Notes under the pieces: generated by a model | What the model was told of the DNA's origin: nothing | What the model saw: the letters and a program-made list of their open reading frames with translations, nothing else | The model's database searches: none | Assembly: GCA_023437305.1 (NCBI GenBank) | Contig: JAEZGN010000016.1 | Location: 1 to 64,000 of the forward strand | From: Bacteroidota bacterium | GTDB lineage: Bacteria; Bacteroidota; Bacteroidia; Bacteroidales; Dysgonomonadaceae | Reading direction: 5' to 3' | DNA length: 64,000 bases | Position numbers and translations under genes: made by a program | Shown here: positions 50,884 through 61,600 of the stretch, one piece after another | Layout: every line of letters starts with the position of its first letter | Numbering within the stretch: position 1 is the first letter of the stretch

Positions 50884-52459
50884 GGATATCTAAATCTTTA
50901 TTATAAAATGTACCTCTATTCTCGGTTTGTTCTATACTTTGGGTTATAATCAAATAAGCCACACTAGCCAGATTTCTCAATTCTGACAGTTGCGGTGATA
51001 ATATCGAAAATTTGTATATTTCCTTTACAGACTTGTATATTTCCTCTTCTTTTTGCTTTGCCATCTTGAGACGTGCATTGCTACGCACAATACCTACAAG
51101 ATCACTCATTAAAGTCTGCAATTCTTTTCGGAGATAATTTAGTAAAACCATTTCTTCGTTCACTCTCATTCCTTCCTGATTCCATTCCGGAATTTTTAGA
51201 AGATGATCGTAGTTAAAATTATCTTCATGCAAACGTTCTATCGTTTTCATTGCTGCACGATGTGCAAAAACGAGAGCTTCAAGCAAAGAGTTGGAAGCTA
51301 AACGGTTTGCGCCATGAAGTCCTGTATTCGAACATTCACCCACAGCAAACATATTCTTTATTGTACTTTGCCCGAATGAGTCGACATCGATTCCGCCACA
51401 TAGATAATGACTTGCCGGTACTACAGGGATCAAATCCCTAAACATATCCAGCCCTTCATCCTTAGATTGCTTATATATATTGGGAAAATGTTCGAGAAAC
51501 TTTCGGTGATCTAAGTGTCGGCAATCCAAACAAACATAATCGTCGCCACGCAGTTTCATTTCATTATCAATCGCTCGTGCTACAATATCTCGTGACGCCA
51601 ACTCTTCCCTATCATCGTATTTATGCATAAATGGCTCTCCTGAAGCAGTACGTAATTTAGCACCAAAGCCTCTTACAGCTTCCGATATTAAAGGTAGTTG
51701 TCCTGTCGTATTACTATAGAATGCGGTTGGGTGAAACTGTATGAACTGCATATTGCTGATTCTAGCTTTTGCCCGGTGAGCTAAGCCAATACCATCACCT
51801 GTGGCTATAGTTGGATTCGTCGTATTTTTGTATACATGACCACATCCTCCGGTAGCCATCAATGTAATCTTCGCCGTCATCTTAATAATGCGGCTGGCTT
51901 TCATATCCAATACGTATGCTCCATAGCAATGGAGGTTATACTTATCAAATTCGGCTTGAGGCACTTGATGCTCGGTAAGCAGATCGATAACATAATGATG
52001 ATTGAGCAATGTAACATTTTCGAGTCGCTCTACAGCTTGCAGCAATGCTCTTTCTATTTCTGCTCCGGTTATATCCTTATGGTGCACTACCCTATTCTCG
52101 GTATGCCCGCCTTCACGCCCCAGATCATAACTTTGAAACTCGTCTTTATCGAAATTAGCACCCCACTCCACCATTTCACGGATACGCTCGGGGCCTTCTT
52201 TCACTACGATCTCTACTACTTCACGTTTACATAAGCCGTCTCCCGCTCGTAATGTATCCTCAATATGCTTATCAAAGCTGTCTTTTTCAAAATTGGTTAC
52301 AACAGCAACACCACCCTGTGCATATTTGGTACTCGACTCTTCATCATCTGATTTTGTGATAATTGTTATCCTAGTATCGGGTCTCTGTTGTGCTATTTTT
52401 AAAGCATACGACAGTCCGGATATTCCTGAACCTATCACCAAAACATCAGTATATATCAT
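50876..52459 (-). CDS. nadB: L-aspartate oxidase
   Basis: This 527-residue flavoprotein has the FAD-binding GSGISGLSYALK motif at the N-terminus and the succinate-dehydrogenase-like active-site region (KYAQGGVAVV, HTENRVVHHKDITGAEIERAL, CGGIDVDSFGQSTIKNMFAVGECSNTGLHGANRLASNSLLEALVFAHRAA). It oxidises aspartate to iminoaspartate, using fumarate or oxygen. nadA lies 86 bp upstream and nadC overlaps downstream. Confidence 0.97.
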   Translation of the reverse strand: MIYTDVLVIGSGISGLSYALKIAQQRPDTRITIITKSDDEESSTKYAQGGVAVVTNFEKDSFDKHIEDTLRAGDGLCKREVVEIVVKEGPERIREMVEWGANFDKDEFQSYDLGREGGHTENRVVHHKDITGAEIERALLQAVERLENVTLLNHHYVIDLLTEHQVPQAEFDKYNLHCYGAYVLDMKASRIIKMTAKITLMATGGCGHVYKNTTNPTIATGDGIGLAHRAKARISNMQFIQFHPTAFYSNTTGQLPLISEAVRGFGAKLRTASGEPFMHKYDDREELASRDIVARAIDNEMKLRGDDYVCLDCRHLDHRKFLEHFPNIYKQSKDEGLDMFRDLIPVVPASHYLCGGIDVDSFGQSTIKNMFAVGECSNTGLHGANRLASNSLLEALVFAHRAAMKTIERLHEDNFNYDHLLKIPEWNQEGMRVNEEMVLLNYLRKELQTLMSDLVGIVRSNARLKMAKQKEEEIYKSVKEIYKFSILSPQLSELRNLASVAYLIITQSIEQTENRGTFYNKDLDIHE

Positions 52460-52545
52460 TTTTTGTTATGAATTATAAATTACGGATTACAAACACACAA
52501 TATTATGTGCTCACAACTCATAAATCATCACTTTTTGTTATTTGT

Positions 52546-53550
52546 TTATTTAATAGCCTTAGACAATTCCAACATTCTATTTATAGGCTTCAAAGCCTTT
52601 AGTCGGACTTCTTCATCCATTAATATCTCCGGCTGCTCATACTTCATACACAAATACAATTTCTCCATTGTATTTAATTTCATAAAATGACATTCGCTAC
52701 AATTACATTTATCATCAATCGTCAGTGCAGGAATTAGAGTTTTGTGCGGTGCACGTTTTCTCATTTCGTGCAATATACCCTCTTCTGTAGCTACAATAAA
52801 TTCCTGACTGCTATCATTTACCACATAGTTGAGAAGATTGGCTGTAGAGCCAATATAATGAGCTACCTGTAAAACTGGTTTTTGAGCTTCGGGGTGAGCT
52901 ATAAGTTTAGCCTTCGGATGTTCTAACATCTGTTGCGCAATCCGTTCCAGAGAGAATGCTTCATGCACAATACAAGCACCGTCCCAAAGTATCATGTTTC
53001 GTCCCGTCACTTGATTGATATATCTACCCAGATTTTTATCAGGGGCAAATATAATTTCTTGATCTTCCGGCAAAGAGTTTATTATATGCTCGGCATTGGA
53101 TGATGTAACAATTATATCGCTTTCAGCCTTAACAGTAGAATCACAATTGATATAACTAACAACGATGGCATTCGGATATTTCTTCTTCATTTCGCGAATC
53201 CCCTCTCCTGACGCAGAGTCTGCCAAAGAGCAACCAGCCAATAAATCAGGAAGAACTACCTTCTTGGTTGGATTCAAAATCTTAGCCGTTTCGGCCATAA
53301 AGTGCACTCCGCAGAATACGATCAGATCTGCATTCGTTTTTTCGGCGGCACGTGCCAGTTGCAAACTGTCACCCAAAAAATCGGCTATATCTTGAATATC
53401 GCCTGTCTGGTAATAATGCGCAAGAATGATAGCATTCTTTTCTTTTCGCATTTTATTAATCTCTTCTACCAGATTTATACCTTTCGGTATTTCCATATTC
53501 AGATATCCTTTTATAGGGAGTGCGGCAACTGCTTTTTCTAACATAGTCAT
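52546..53550 (-). CDS. nadA: Quinolinate synthase
   Basis: This 334-residue protein condenses iminoaspartate with dihydroxyacetone phosphate to quinolinate on a [4Fe-4S] cluster. Candidate cluster ligands are Cys107 (LLAGCSLADS), Cys193 (WDGACIVHEAF) and one of the CNCSEC cysteines (282-287). The N-terminal AHYYQTGDIQDIADFLGDS stretch is typical. It is the first gene of the nadABC operon. Either of two close ATG codons (53550, 53544) could be the start. A minus-strand -7-like TATTTTTG lies at 53603-53596. Confidence 0.96.
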   Translation of the reverse strand: MTMLEKAVAALPIKGYLNMEIPKGINLVEEINKMRKEKNAIILAHYYQTGDIQDIADFLGDSLQLARAAEKTNADLIVFCGVHFMAETAKILNPTKKVVLPDLLAGCSLADSASGEGIREMKKKYPNAIVVSYINCDSTVKAESDIIVTSSNAEHIINSLPEDQEIIFAPDKNLGRYINQVTGRNMILWDGACIVHEAFSLERIAQQMLEHPKAKLIAHPEAQKPVLQVAHYIGSTANLLNYVVNDSSQEFIVATEEGILHEMRKRAPHKTLIPALTIDDKCNCSECHFMKLNTMEKLYLCMKYEQPEILMDEEVRLKALKPINRMLELSKAIK

Positions 53551-53637
53551 ATAATAGTCCAGATAAAATAAAACGACAAATAGTTATTTGCAGGGCAAAA
53601 ATACTTATAAAAAGTGACTTAACCGATATTGATTATA

Positions 53638-53669
53638 AGAAAAAAGGGATTTGGAAACATCCAAACCCC
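53638..53669 (-). terminator. Terminator of the hexokinase gene
   Basis: On the minus strand GGGGTTTGGA pairs with TCCAAATCCC (one G-U) around a TGTT loop and is followed by TTTTTT-CTT. It lies about 23 bp after the stop codon. Confidence 0.85.
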
Positions 53670-53691
53670 TACTTACTATTGTATCTTTAGT

Positions 53692-54900
53692 TTACGACAA
53701 AGCAGCTATAGCAGAACCTATAAGATTTGCATTGTCCATTTGAGCCACATGTACATGAACATCTGCATGATTAAACTCTGCAAGAAGTTTTTGTAACTCA
53801 GACATTACCATATCTTTATAGTTTTTGCCTTTTCTGTATTCACTCCAGAATAAGCTACCTTCGGCAACCAATCTTATTTTCTTGATAGAAGGATCATGCG
53901 ATACAAGTACCAAAACTAATCCGGCGATAGATGCAGCAACTAATTTCGCTGACCTTTCGTATATTGAACGAGCAATCTCTACATATCTTTTTTTATGAAT
54001 ATCAGGATAATTCATGATATTAGTCAGCTTCTGTGCATCAAATCGTTGTTCAAACTCATCGCATGGAAAAACCGATTTAAGAATTTCTCCCAAATACATA
54101 CCCGATACAGCTTTTTCGAAACGTTGAGCACCCTTTGCATCAGAACAAGCATCTACCTTATCATCGATAGCTGTTAGATGAGGAGGGTTAAAGTTACCTG
54201 ACTCTAAGTTTACAGGAATCAACCCGCTTAGTTTGTAATCAGGATTTAGTTTCTTTATCTTATCAGCGTTGATAAAAGTAGCCATATTTGTTCCTGTTCC
54301 AACAATCAGCCCAATATAAGCATCATAGCTGGAATCTGTAAGTCCCGCAAATAAGCTTGCTACTGTATCATTTATGACTTTTACACCATTGAATTTTACA
54401 TCATTGCGTTCATTCAGATAATCTACCAATGGCTGTCCTACCGGTTTTCCTACCATTTCTTTGATGTCAACACCTTTTGTCCATCTAAGAAGCTTGGCAT
54501 CTCCGTTTTGCAAGGATTCAGCAGGATAAGAAAAACAATATCCTATTGGAGTTTCTTGGTCGCGCTTGATTTCACCTATCGGATCGGCTTGTTCTTTAAA
54601 CAAATCTTCTTCGGTAAAACCCGGAGTTTTCATAACAGATAAATCCTTCTTCCAACCATTCTCTGGATGAATTGTTGGTTTACCATCAACAAAGTCAACT
54701 ACAGCAACCCGATAGTTAGTTCCCCCTAAATCTAAAACAGTAGCCTTACCGTTCACACTGGTTGTTTTAGGTATAATGTAAGTAGGAATACACTGTATTT
54801 CGGCATTCTCTTTACTCAGACCAACCTCTACCTTGTGTTGGAGCGACTGGGCTATTTCTTTTAATTGTTTTGATTTAAGATGAAAAATATCTTTCTTCAT
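53692..54900 (-). CDS. Hexokinase family protein
   Basis: This 402-residue protein is a eukaryotic-type hexokinase as found in Bacteroides. It has the phosphate-1 loop LDLGGTNYRVAVVDF (about 57-71), the sugar-binding GYCFSYPAES segment, the NDTVASLFAGL catalytic-Asp motif, and phosphate-2 GLIVGTGTNMATF. It phosphorylates glucose or a related hexose with ATP. It is a single gene with a strong terminator. A minus-strand -7 box TATATTTG (54945-54938) lies 38 bp upstream. Confidence 0.92.
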   Translation of the reverse strand: MKKDIFHLKSKQLKEIAQSLQHKVEVGLSKENAEIQCIPTYIIPKTTSVNGKATVLDLGGTNYRVAVVDFVDGKPTIHPENGWKKDLSVMKTPGFTEEDLFKEQADPIGEIKRDQETPIGYCFSYPAESLQNGDAKLLRWTKGVDIKEMVGKPVGQPLVDYLNERNDVKFNGVKVINDTVASLFAGLTDSSYDAYIGLIVGTGTNMATFINADKIKKLNPDYKLSGLIPVNLESGNFNPPHLTAIDDKVDACSDAKGAQRFEKAVSGMYLGEILKSVFPCDEFEQRFDAQKLTNIMNYPDIHKKRYVEIARSIYERSAKLVAASIAGLVLVLVSHDPSIKKIRLVAEGSLFWSEYRKGKNYKDMVMSELQKLLAEFNHADVHVHVAQMDNANLIGSAIAALS

Positions 54901-54937
54901 AAGGTATCTTTATGTTTAGGTTATTTTTTAAACTCTA

Positions 54938-54945
54938 CAAATATA
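54938..54945 (-). promoter_or_regulatory. -7 box of the hexokinase gene
   Basis: TATATTTG on the minus strand, 38 bp before the ATG. No -33 TTTG at the standard spacing. Confidence 0.4.
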
Positions 54946-55078
54946 AGTATCTCATTTGAATATTGAGCCATTATGCCGGCAATGAATCTCAATAAATAAC
55001 TATTTTTAGGACATTCTGTAGCATCCTTTTTTAATGATGTTTTATAACACTGTAATACAATGATTTAAAATATAATAT

Positions 55079-55086
55079 TATATTTG
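55079..55086 (+). promoter_or_regulatory. -7 box of the aldo/keto reductase operon
   Basis: TATATTTG on the plus strand, about 100 bp before the ATG at 55189. The 54946-55078 stretch between the two divergent -7 boxes is AT-rich and carries no recognised motif. Confidence 0.4.
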
Positions 55087-55188
55087 TAAAAATCAATTTA
55101 CATGTAACCTTTATAAAACACAGCCCATTATCTTTTTTAAGGAATTAATACCTGATTAACATATATATTATAATGAATAGACATAGCT

Positions 55189-56379
55189 ATGAAAAAAGGA
55201 GGAGTTAATAGAAGAGATTTTCTCAGGCTTTCGGCTACAGTAAGCGCAGGAGCGATACTTATACCTGAGTCAACTGCATCAAGCCTGAATAAAAGCGTAG
55301 TAAATAATGCTGTAACGAAATTCCCGACACGTACTCTCGGCAAAACCGGAATAAAAATTCCAATTTTAAGTATGGGGGTAATGCGTGCCGACAATCCTAA
55401 TCTTTTGCGAGCCGCGTACAACTCGGGTATTTTTCATTTTGATACGGCTCACGGTTATCAAAATGGTAGAAATGAAGAGATGGTTGGTTCCTTCTTTGAA
55501 AGTAAACCTCGTGATAAGTACTTGATTGCAACAAAAGTAAAAATAGATTATCCATTAAAAGACAATTTTGAACAAGACTTAAATGAAAAATTAAATCTAA
55601 GTCTGAAACGTCTAAAAATGGATTACGTTGATATTTTTTATGCTCACGCCTATTCTACAGTAGAGGAAGTAAAGGATAAAAAAATAATTGATGCACTATT
55701 AAAAATAAAGGCAGAAGGAAAAGCCCGTTTTCTTGGTTTCTCTACCCACGCACATAAGCCGGAGCAAATAGATGCTGCTATAGAAGCCGGAATATTTGAT
55801 GTCATATTATTGAGCTATAACTTCAAGCTACAAAATCTTTCGGAGACAAATGCAGCAATAGAAAGAGCAGCTAAAGCAGGAATAGGGCTGATAGCCATGA
55901 AAACAATGACCGGAGGAACAGAAGATGCCGACGGAAAGAAGAAGATAAATGCACAGGCATGTCTCAGATGGGCATGGAATAATGAACATATAACAACTGC
56001 CATTCCGGGTTTTACGAATTATGACGAGTTAGATGAATGTCTCGTTGCTGCCGAAAGCTCAACTTTAACAAGTGAGGATAAGGTATATATCGCCGGATTG
56101 CAAGATAAGAATATGATGTTTTGCCAACAATGTGAAAAATGCAAAGAGCAATGTCCCGAAAAACTACCGATCCCCGATATTATGCGGGCGTACATGTACA
56201 TATATGGATATAAATATTCTCAATTATCGAAAGAAACATTATTAGAATTGAATCTATCTCAAAACATTTGCTCATCGTGCGACAGTTGCAAGGTCACATG
56301 TCCTTCAGGATTCAACGTTGCCGAGAAGATTGCGGCTATAACCCCTGTCATGCAAATACCTAACGAATTTTTAACCTGA
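55189..56379 (+). CDS. Tat-signal aldo/keto reductase with two 4Fe-4S motifs
   Basis: This 396-residue protein begins with a twin-arginine signal (NRRDFLRLSATVSAGAIL), so it should be exported folded. The aldo/keto reductase barrel (about 45-300) shows MGVMRADNPNLLRAA, FDTAHGYQNGRNE and FYAHAYSTVEE. The C-terminal part holds two ferredoxin-like clusters, each CxxCxxCxxxCP (CQQCEKCKEQCP and CSSCDSCKVTCP). This is the layout of Fe-S aldo/keto reductases of anaerobes. A periplasmic NADPH supply is unlikely, so electrons may come through the clusters. Substrate unknown. It is co-transcribed with a DUF6599 gene 8 nt downstream. Confidence 0.88.
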   Translation: MKKGGVNRRDFLRLSATVSAGAILIPESTASSLNKSVVNNAVTKFPTRTLGKTGIKIPILSMGVMRADNPNLLRAAYNSGIFHFDTAHGYQNGRNEEMVGSFFESKPRDKYLIATKVKIDYPLKDNFEQDLNEKLNLSLKRLKMDYVDIFYAHAYSTVEEVKDKKIIDALLKIKAEGKARFLGFSTHAHKPEQIDAAIEAGIFDVILLSYNFKLQNLSETNAAIERAAKAGIGLIAMKTMTGGTEDADGKKKINAQACLRWAWNNEHITTAIPGFTNYDELDECLVAAESSTLTSEDKVYIAGLQDKNMMFCQQCEKCKEQCPEKLPIPDIMRAYMYIYGYKYSQLSKETLLELNLSQNICSSCDSCKVTCPSGFNVAEKIAAITPVMQIPNEFLT

Positions 56380-56387
56380 TTGTATTT

Positions 56388-57245
56388 ATGAAATATTTGA
56401 TAAAAACAGTTCTATTTTTCATATCCTCTTTACACCTTTGCGCTCAAACACCAAATGAGTTAAAATCATATCTGCCGGAAATCGAAGGATGGAGCATTTC
56501 GGAGAAAGTAGAGGTTTTTAGCCCGGAGAATCTTTTTGATCGTATAAACGGAGCAGCTCCCCTATTTTTAGAAAACAACTTTAGGGAAATGACTTCTTTA
56601 GAGTACACAAAAGGAGACAGTTATATAACCATACAAGCTTATCGCCATGCAACTCCACAAGATGCTTTTGGCATGTACGCATCAGAACGCTCTCCTGATC
56701 TGACATTCTTCCCATTTGCGGGAGAAGCTCAGGGCGATGAAAATGGGATATTTTTCTTCGCAGGACATATATATGTAAAAATGTGGAGCAGCTCGTCTGA
56801 TAATGTTGGAGATACATTATTAAAAATCGCAGAACATTTAGCACAAGAGATAGATCCAAATGCAAGTTATCCTCCGATTGTACAGCTATTTCCCGAAGAA
56901 GATAAGGTTACCCATAGCGAAACTTATGTAACATCAAACTACATAGGACACGAGTTTCTTAAATCTGTATATACAGCCATGTATAACAAAGAAGGTAGGT
57001 CTTTTCAAGCATTCATAATTGATGCGAAATCAAAAGACGGAGCCAAAGAAATACTCGACAAATATTTTACATTCACCAAACAATCGAGAGCTTTTGAAGA
57101 AGGAGAACTTACAATCTCGGACAGATATAATGGCAACATTCCGGTAATATGGCAAGGACAATATATAATTGGAATATTCTCCGAAGATGGAGATACAATT
57201 TCAGATGTGAGAGGCTTTTTGAAAAACATTGCCAGTAAGCTATAA
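56388..57245 (+). CDS. DUF6599 family exported protein
   Basis: This 285-residue protein has a signal peptide (ending LHLCAQ) and no further membrane segment. The body fits DUF6599, with EIEGWSISEKVEVFSPENLFDRINGAAPLFLENNF near the N-terminus and a repeated fold half (about 170-285). No function is known. It is the second gene of an operon with the Tat-exported Fe-S aldo/keto reductase, so both may act together in the periplasm. A strong terminator follows. Confidence 0.78.
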   Translation: MKYLIKTVLFFISSLHLCAQTPNELKSYLPEIEGWSISEKVEVFSPENLFDRINGAAPLFLENNFREMTSLEYTKGDSYITIQAYRHATPQDAFGMYASERSPDLTFFPFAGEAQGDENGIFFFAGHIYVKMWSSSSDNVGDTLLKIAEHLAQEIDPNASYPPIVQLFPEEDKVTHSETYVTSNYIGHEFLKSVYTAMYNKEGRSFQAFIIDAKSKDGAKEILDKYFTFTKQSRAFEEGELTISDRYNGNIPVIWQGQYIIGIFSEDGDTISDVRGFLKNIASKL

Positions 57246-57274
57246 GCAAGAGGAAAACAATTAAAAGAAGGCTG

Positions 57275-57317
57275 ACGAAAAGTAAATTAAATTTTTGATT
57301 ACTTTTCGTTTGCTTTT
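57275..57317 (+). terminator. Terminator of the aldo/keto reductase operon
   Basis: ACGAAAAGTAA (57275-57285) pairs perfectly with TTACTTTTCGT (57299-57309), followed by TTGCTTTTTT. It lies 29 bp past the DUF6599 stop. Confidence 0.8.
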
Positions 57318-57338
57318 TTATAGAAAGAATACATCTTG

Positions 57339-57374
57339 TTTAATTTTTGTTTATCAATGCAAACAAAAATTAAA
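57339..57374. repeat. 14-bp perfect inverted repeat upstream of the RND operon
   Basis: TTTAATTTTTGTTT (57339-57352) and AAACAAAAATTAAA (57361-57374) are exact complements around the 8-nt loop ATCAATGC. It lies 88 bp before the adaptor ATG and after a separate terminator. It may be an operator, or a poorly terminating hairpin in the leader. No regulator gene is adjacent. Confidence 0.6.
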
Positions 57375-57462
57375 AAACACTTAATTAATTAAACCTTTCC
57401 TTCTATCCTCTATCGTATTCTTGGGAATTTATATTATAAGCCAAATAATAGAATATTTTACT

Positions 57463-58563
57463 ATGAACAAAAAAACAAAAATAGGCCTTCTTATTATTAT
57501 TGTTTTATTTATTGCCGGAATGGCTTTCTATCCAAAGATCAAAGTTCTTTTAACAACGGATTCCGATCCGGCAGCAATTCCCCAAGGGAACAAAGGCACA
57601 GGCAACCGTACGATACTTAATGTTAATGCCCAGATATTGAAATATGGCAATCTTGATAATACCATCAGAGTGAAAGGTATATTGATCCCTGATGAAGAAG
57701 TAGACCTGTCATTCGAAACCTCAGGTATGATAACTGAAATCCATTTTAAAGAAGGTTCGAATGTAAAAAAAGGACAGCTTTTAGCCAAAGTGAATGATAA
57801 ACCACTACAAGCTGAGTTAAAAAAGTTACAAACACAGATACCTTTAGCCGAAGACAGGGTTTACCGTCAAAAAGCATTATTGGCAAAAGATGCAGTAAGT
57901 CAGGAAGCTTACGAATCTGTCAATACGGAGTTAGAAAAATTAAAGGCCGACATTGAGTTAGTAAAAACAAGGATTTCCCAGACTGAGCTACGTGCGCCAT
58001 TCGATGGCATTATCGGTTTGAGGCAAGTAAGTGAAGGAACGTATGCATCTCCTTCGATAATTATTTCTCAGCTTACCAAAATTATTCCATTGAAAATAGA
58101 ATTCTCAGTAAATGAGTCGGAAGTAAATAATGTAAAACCCGGAACACCCCTCACATTTACATTTGATAATGACTTAAACAAATATCAGGCTACGGTTTAT
58201 GCTGTAGAGTCTAACCTCGATAGACAAACCCTTACCCTAAAAGCCAGAGCATTATACGCCAATCCCGGAGGAAGATTAAAACCGGGACTCTCCACGAATG
58301 TGGAGATAAAACTGCAGGAAATAAAGAATACTTTAGTTATCCCTAGTTTATCTACGGTAGCCGAGATGGGACGAGATATTGCATACGTATACAAAAATGG
58401 CGTAGCCCATCAAGTTGTAGTGAAAAAAGGCATGCGCACAGCTTCGTCCATTCAGGTGTTAAACGGATTAAACGTCGGTGATACTCTTCTGGTAACAGGT
58501 GTTATGCAATTGCGTGACGGGTTACCTGTTATTATCGACAATTTTATAGAAAGCAATCAGTAA
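57463..58563 (+). CDS. RND efflux periplasmic adaptor (AcrA/MexA family)
   Basis: This 366-residue membrane-fusion protein has one N-terminal anchor helix (about 5-23). A split lipoyl domain (IHFKEGSNVKKGQLLAKVND and LRAPFDGIIGLRQVSEGTYASP) flanks an alpha-hairpin (about 112-180), with beta-barrel and membrane-proximal domains to the C-terminus. It links the inner-membrane pump (68 bp downstream) to the TolC-like channel. The ATG at 57463 was chosen over a TTG at 57421 because it begins the MNKKTKIGLL anchor. Confidence 0.93.
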   Translation: MNKKTKIGLLIIIVLFIAGMAFYPKIKVLLTTDSDPAAIPQGNKGTGNRTILNVNAQILKYGNLDNTIRVKGILIPDEEVDLSFETSGMITEIHFKEGSNVKKGQLLAKVNDKPLQAELKKLQTQIPLAEDRVYRQKALLAKDAVSQEAYESVNTELEKLKADIELVKTRISQTELRAPFDGIIGLRQVSEGTYASPSIIISQLTKIIPLKIEFSVNESEVNNVKPGTPLTFTFDNDLNKYQATVYAVESNLDRQTLTLKARALYANPGGRLKPGLSTNVEIKLQEIKNTLVIPSLSTVAEMGRDIAYVYKNGVAHQVVVKKGMRTASSIQVLNGLNVGDTLLVTGVMQLRDGLPVIIDNFIESNQ

Positions 58564-58630
58564 AATAATTTATATAATAGCTTCGGATATTTAAGATCAT
58601 AGATTTCTAAACATCCTAAACCTCTAAAAG

Positions 58631-61600
58631 ATGACTATATCTGAATTAAGTATAAAGCGTCCGGTTTTAGCCACTGTATTTGTCTTGATCATATTCCTTT
58701 TAGGACTGATCGGATATACATATTTAGGTGTACGCGAATATCCCAACATAGATAACCCCATTATTTCGGTAGACGTAAGTTATCCCGGAGCTAATGCCGA
58801 GATCATAGAGAATCAGATCACAGAACCACTAGAACAAAATATAAATGGAATCCCGGGCATCAGATCTTTGACAAGTAGCAGTAGTCAGGGTTCATGCCGT
58901 ATAACAGTGGAATTTGAATTATCTGTAGACCTCGAAACAGCAGCAAACGATGTGCGGGATAAAGTATCCCGGGCACAACGTTATCTTCCTCGCGACTGCG
59001 ACCCTCCTACTGTATCGAAGGCTGATGCCGATGCCAACCCGATTATACAAATAAGTATACAAAGCGAAAAGCGTTCTTTGCTCGAACTAAGTGAAATAGC
59101 TGAGTTGACAGTAAAAGAGCGGTTACAAACAATTCCGAATGTAAGTGCAGTGGAGATATGGGGACAAAACCGCTATTCGATGCGACTATGGCTCGATCCT
59201 GTAAAAATGGCATCATATGGCATTACCCCTATGGATGTAAAAAGTGCCGTAGATAAAGAAAATGTGGAATTACCTTCCGGCAGTATAGAGGGAGACAATC
59301 TAGAACTTTCTATACGAACATTGGGGTTAATGCAAACTCCAGAGGAATTCAACAATATGATTATCAAAGAAGACAATTATAATGTTGTAAGATTTAGAGA
59401 TGTAGGTACAGCAGAGCTAGGTACAGAAAACTATAAAAGTATTATGCGCCGGAATGGCGTTCCGGCGGTAAGTACTGTTATAATTCCACAACCGGGAGCC
59501 AATCAGATTGAGATTTCTGATGAAGCAATGGTTCGTCTCGAACAACTAAAAAAAGACTTACCGGAAGATGTCAAAATAGAAGTTGCTTTCGACAATACTA
59601 AATTTATAAGGGCTTCGATAGCAGAAGTGGAAGAAACCGTTTATATAGCTTTTGCATTGGTAGTCATAATAATATTCCTTTTCCTTCGCGACTGGCGTGT
59701 GACACTCGTTCCTTGCGTTGTTATTCCTGTATCGCTGGTCGGTGCCTTTTTTGTAATGTACGTGGCAGGATTCTCTATCAATGTTCTATCAATGTTAGCC
59801 GTCGTATTGGCTGTAGGATTGGTAGTCGATGATGCTATTGTGGTCACCGAGAACATCTATCTGAAAATTGAAGGAGGTATGACTCCTAAGCAAGCTGGAA
59901 TAGAGGGTTCTAAAGAAATATTCTTCGCCGTTATCTCAACAACGGTGTCTGTGGTTGCCGTATTTTTCCCTATTGTCTTTCTTGAAGGAATGACAGGACG
60001 TTTGTTCCGTGAGTTCAGCATTGTAATTGCCGGAGCTGTCCTTATTTCAGCATTTGTAGCTCTAACGTTTACCCCCATGCTTGCTACCAAGCTATTGAAA
60101 AAGAAAGAACAAGCTGGATGGTTTTACCGTAAAACAGATCCTTTTTTTCAATGGTTAACCAAAGCTTATGACAATGGCTTGCAACACTTCCTTAGACATA
60201 AGATAATAATATGGCCTATCATAATCCTTACTCTTGTAGGGATCGGTTATTTGGTCAGTGCTATTCCTTCCGAAATGGCTCCATTGGAAGACCGCTCGCA
60301 GATAACGATAAGAACCAGCGGGCCTGAAGGCTCTACTTATGAATTTAATCGAAATTATACAGAAAAGATTGGAGTGATCGCTGATTCCGTTGCACCCGAA
60401 CGCCTAATTAATACAATGCGTGCCTGGACGGGAGGCGGAATGGTAAATCTGACCCTTCCTGACATTAAGGATAGAGAAAGAAGCCAGATGGAGATTGCCA
60501 ACGAGCTTACAAAGGCTGTAAGGAAAGAAACGGAAGCACGGGCATTTGTACAACAACAATCTACCTTTGGAGGAAGGCGATCGAGTATGCCTATACAATA
60601 TGTATTGCAAGCAACTAACCTAGAAAAATTAGAGGAATTCATTCCTCAATTTATGAGAAAAGTGCAGGAAAGCCCAATGTTTCAGATGGCTGATGTAAAT
60701 CTTAAATTCACGAAACCCGAAACCCGTATTATCATAGACAGGGATAAAGCCGCAATACTAAGAGTAAGTACCAGGGATATAGGGCAAACGCTGCAATATG
60801 CTCTGAGTGGTCAGCGTATGGGCTATTTCTATATGAATGGGAAACAATATCAGATATTAGGAGAAATTAATCGTCAACAAAGAAATACTCCTCTCGATCT
60901 GAAATCTATTTATCTAAAGAACTTAGGCGGGAATATGATTCAGATGGATAATCTTGTACGCTTAGAAGAAAGTGTTGCTCCTCCCCAGCTATACAGATAC
61001 AACAGATTCAAGTCGGCAACAGTATCCGCAGGATTATCTCCGGGAGTAACAATCGGTGCCGGATTGGAAGAAATGGATCGTATAGCGAAAGAAACCCTTG
61101 ATGATACATTCCGAACCGCATTAGCCGGAGATTCTAAAGATTTTAGCGAAAGTTCTTCCAGTTTGATGTTTGCGTTTATACTTGCTGTATTACTGATCTT
61201 TTTGATCCTTGCCGCACAATTCGAGAGTTTCAAAGATCCGTTTGTTATTATGCTTACAGTGCCTCTTGCAATTGCCGGTGCTCTTTTGTTTATGTATATC
61301 AAAGATATAACGATGAATATATTCAGCCAGATAGGAATTATTATGCTTATCGGGCTGGTGGCTAAAAATGGTATTCTTATCGTGGAGTTTGCAAATCAGC
61401 GTCAAGAAGCAGGAATGAGCAAACTTGAAGCCATACAGGGAGCTGCAGTACAACGCCTGCGCCCGATCCTTATGACGAGTTTTTCTACTGTCTTAGGATT
61501 GTTACCTCTGGTATTTGCAAGTGCTGAAGGAGCCAACGGACGTATGGCGATGGGTGTAGCTGTAATTGGAGGAATGATGATTTCTACACTATTGACTATA

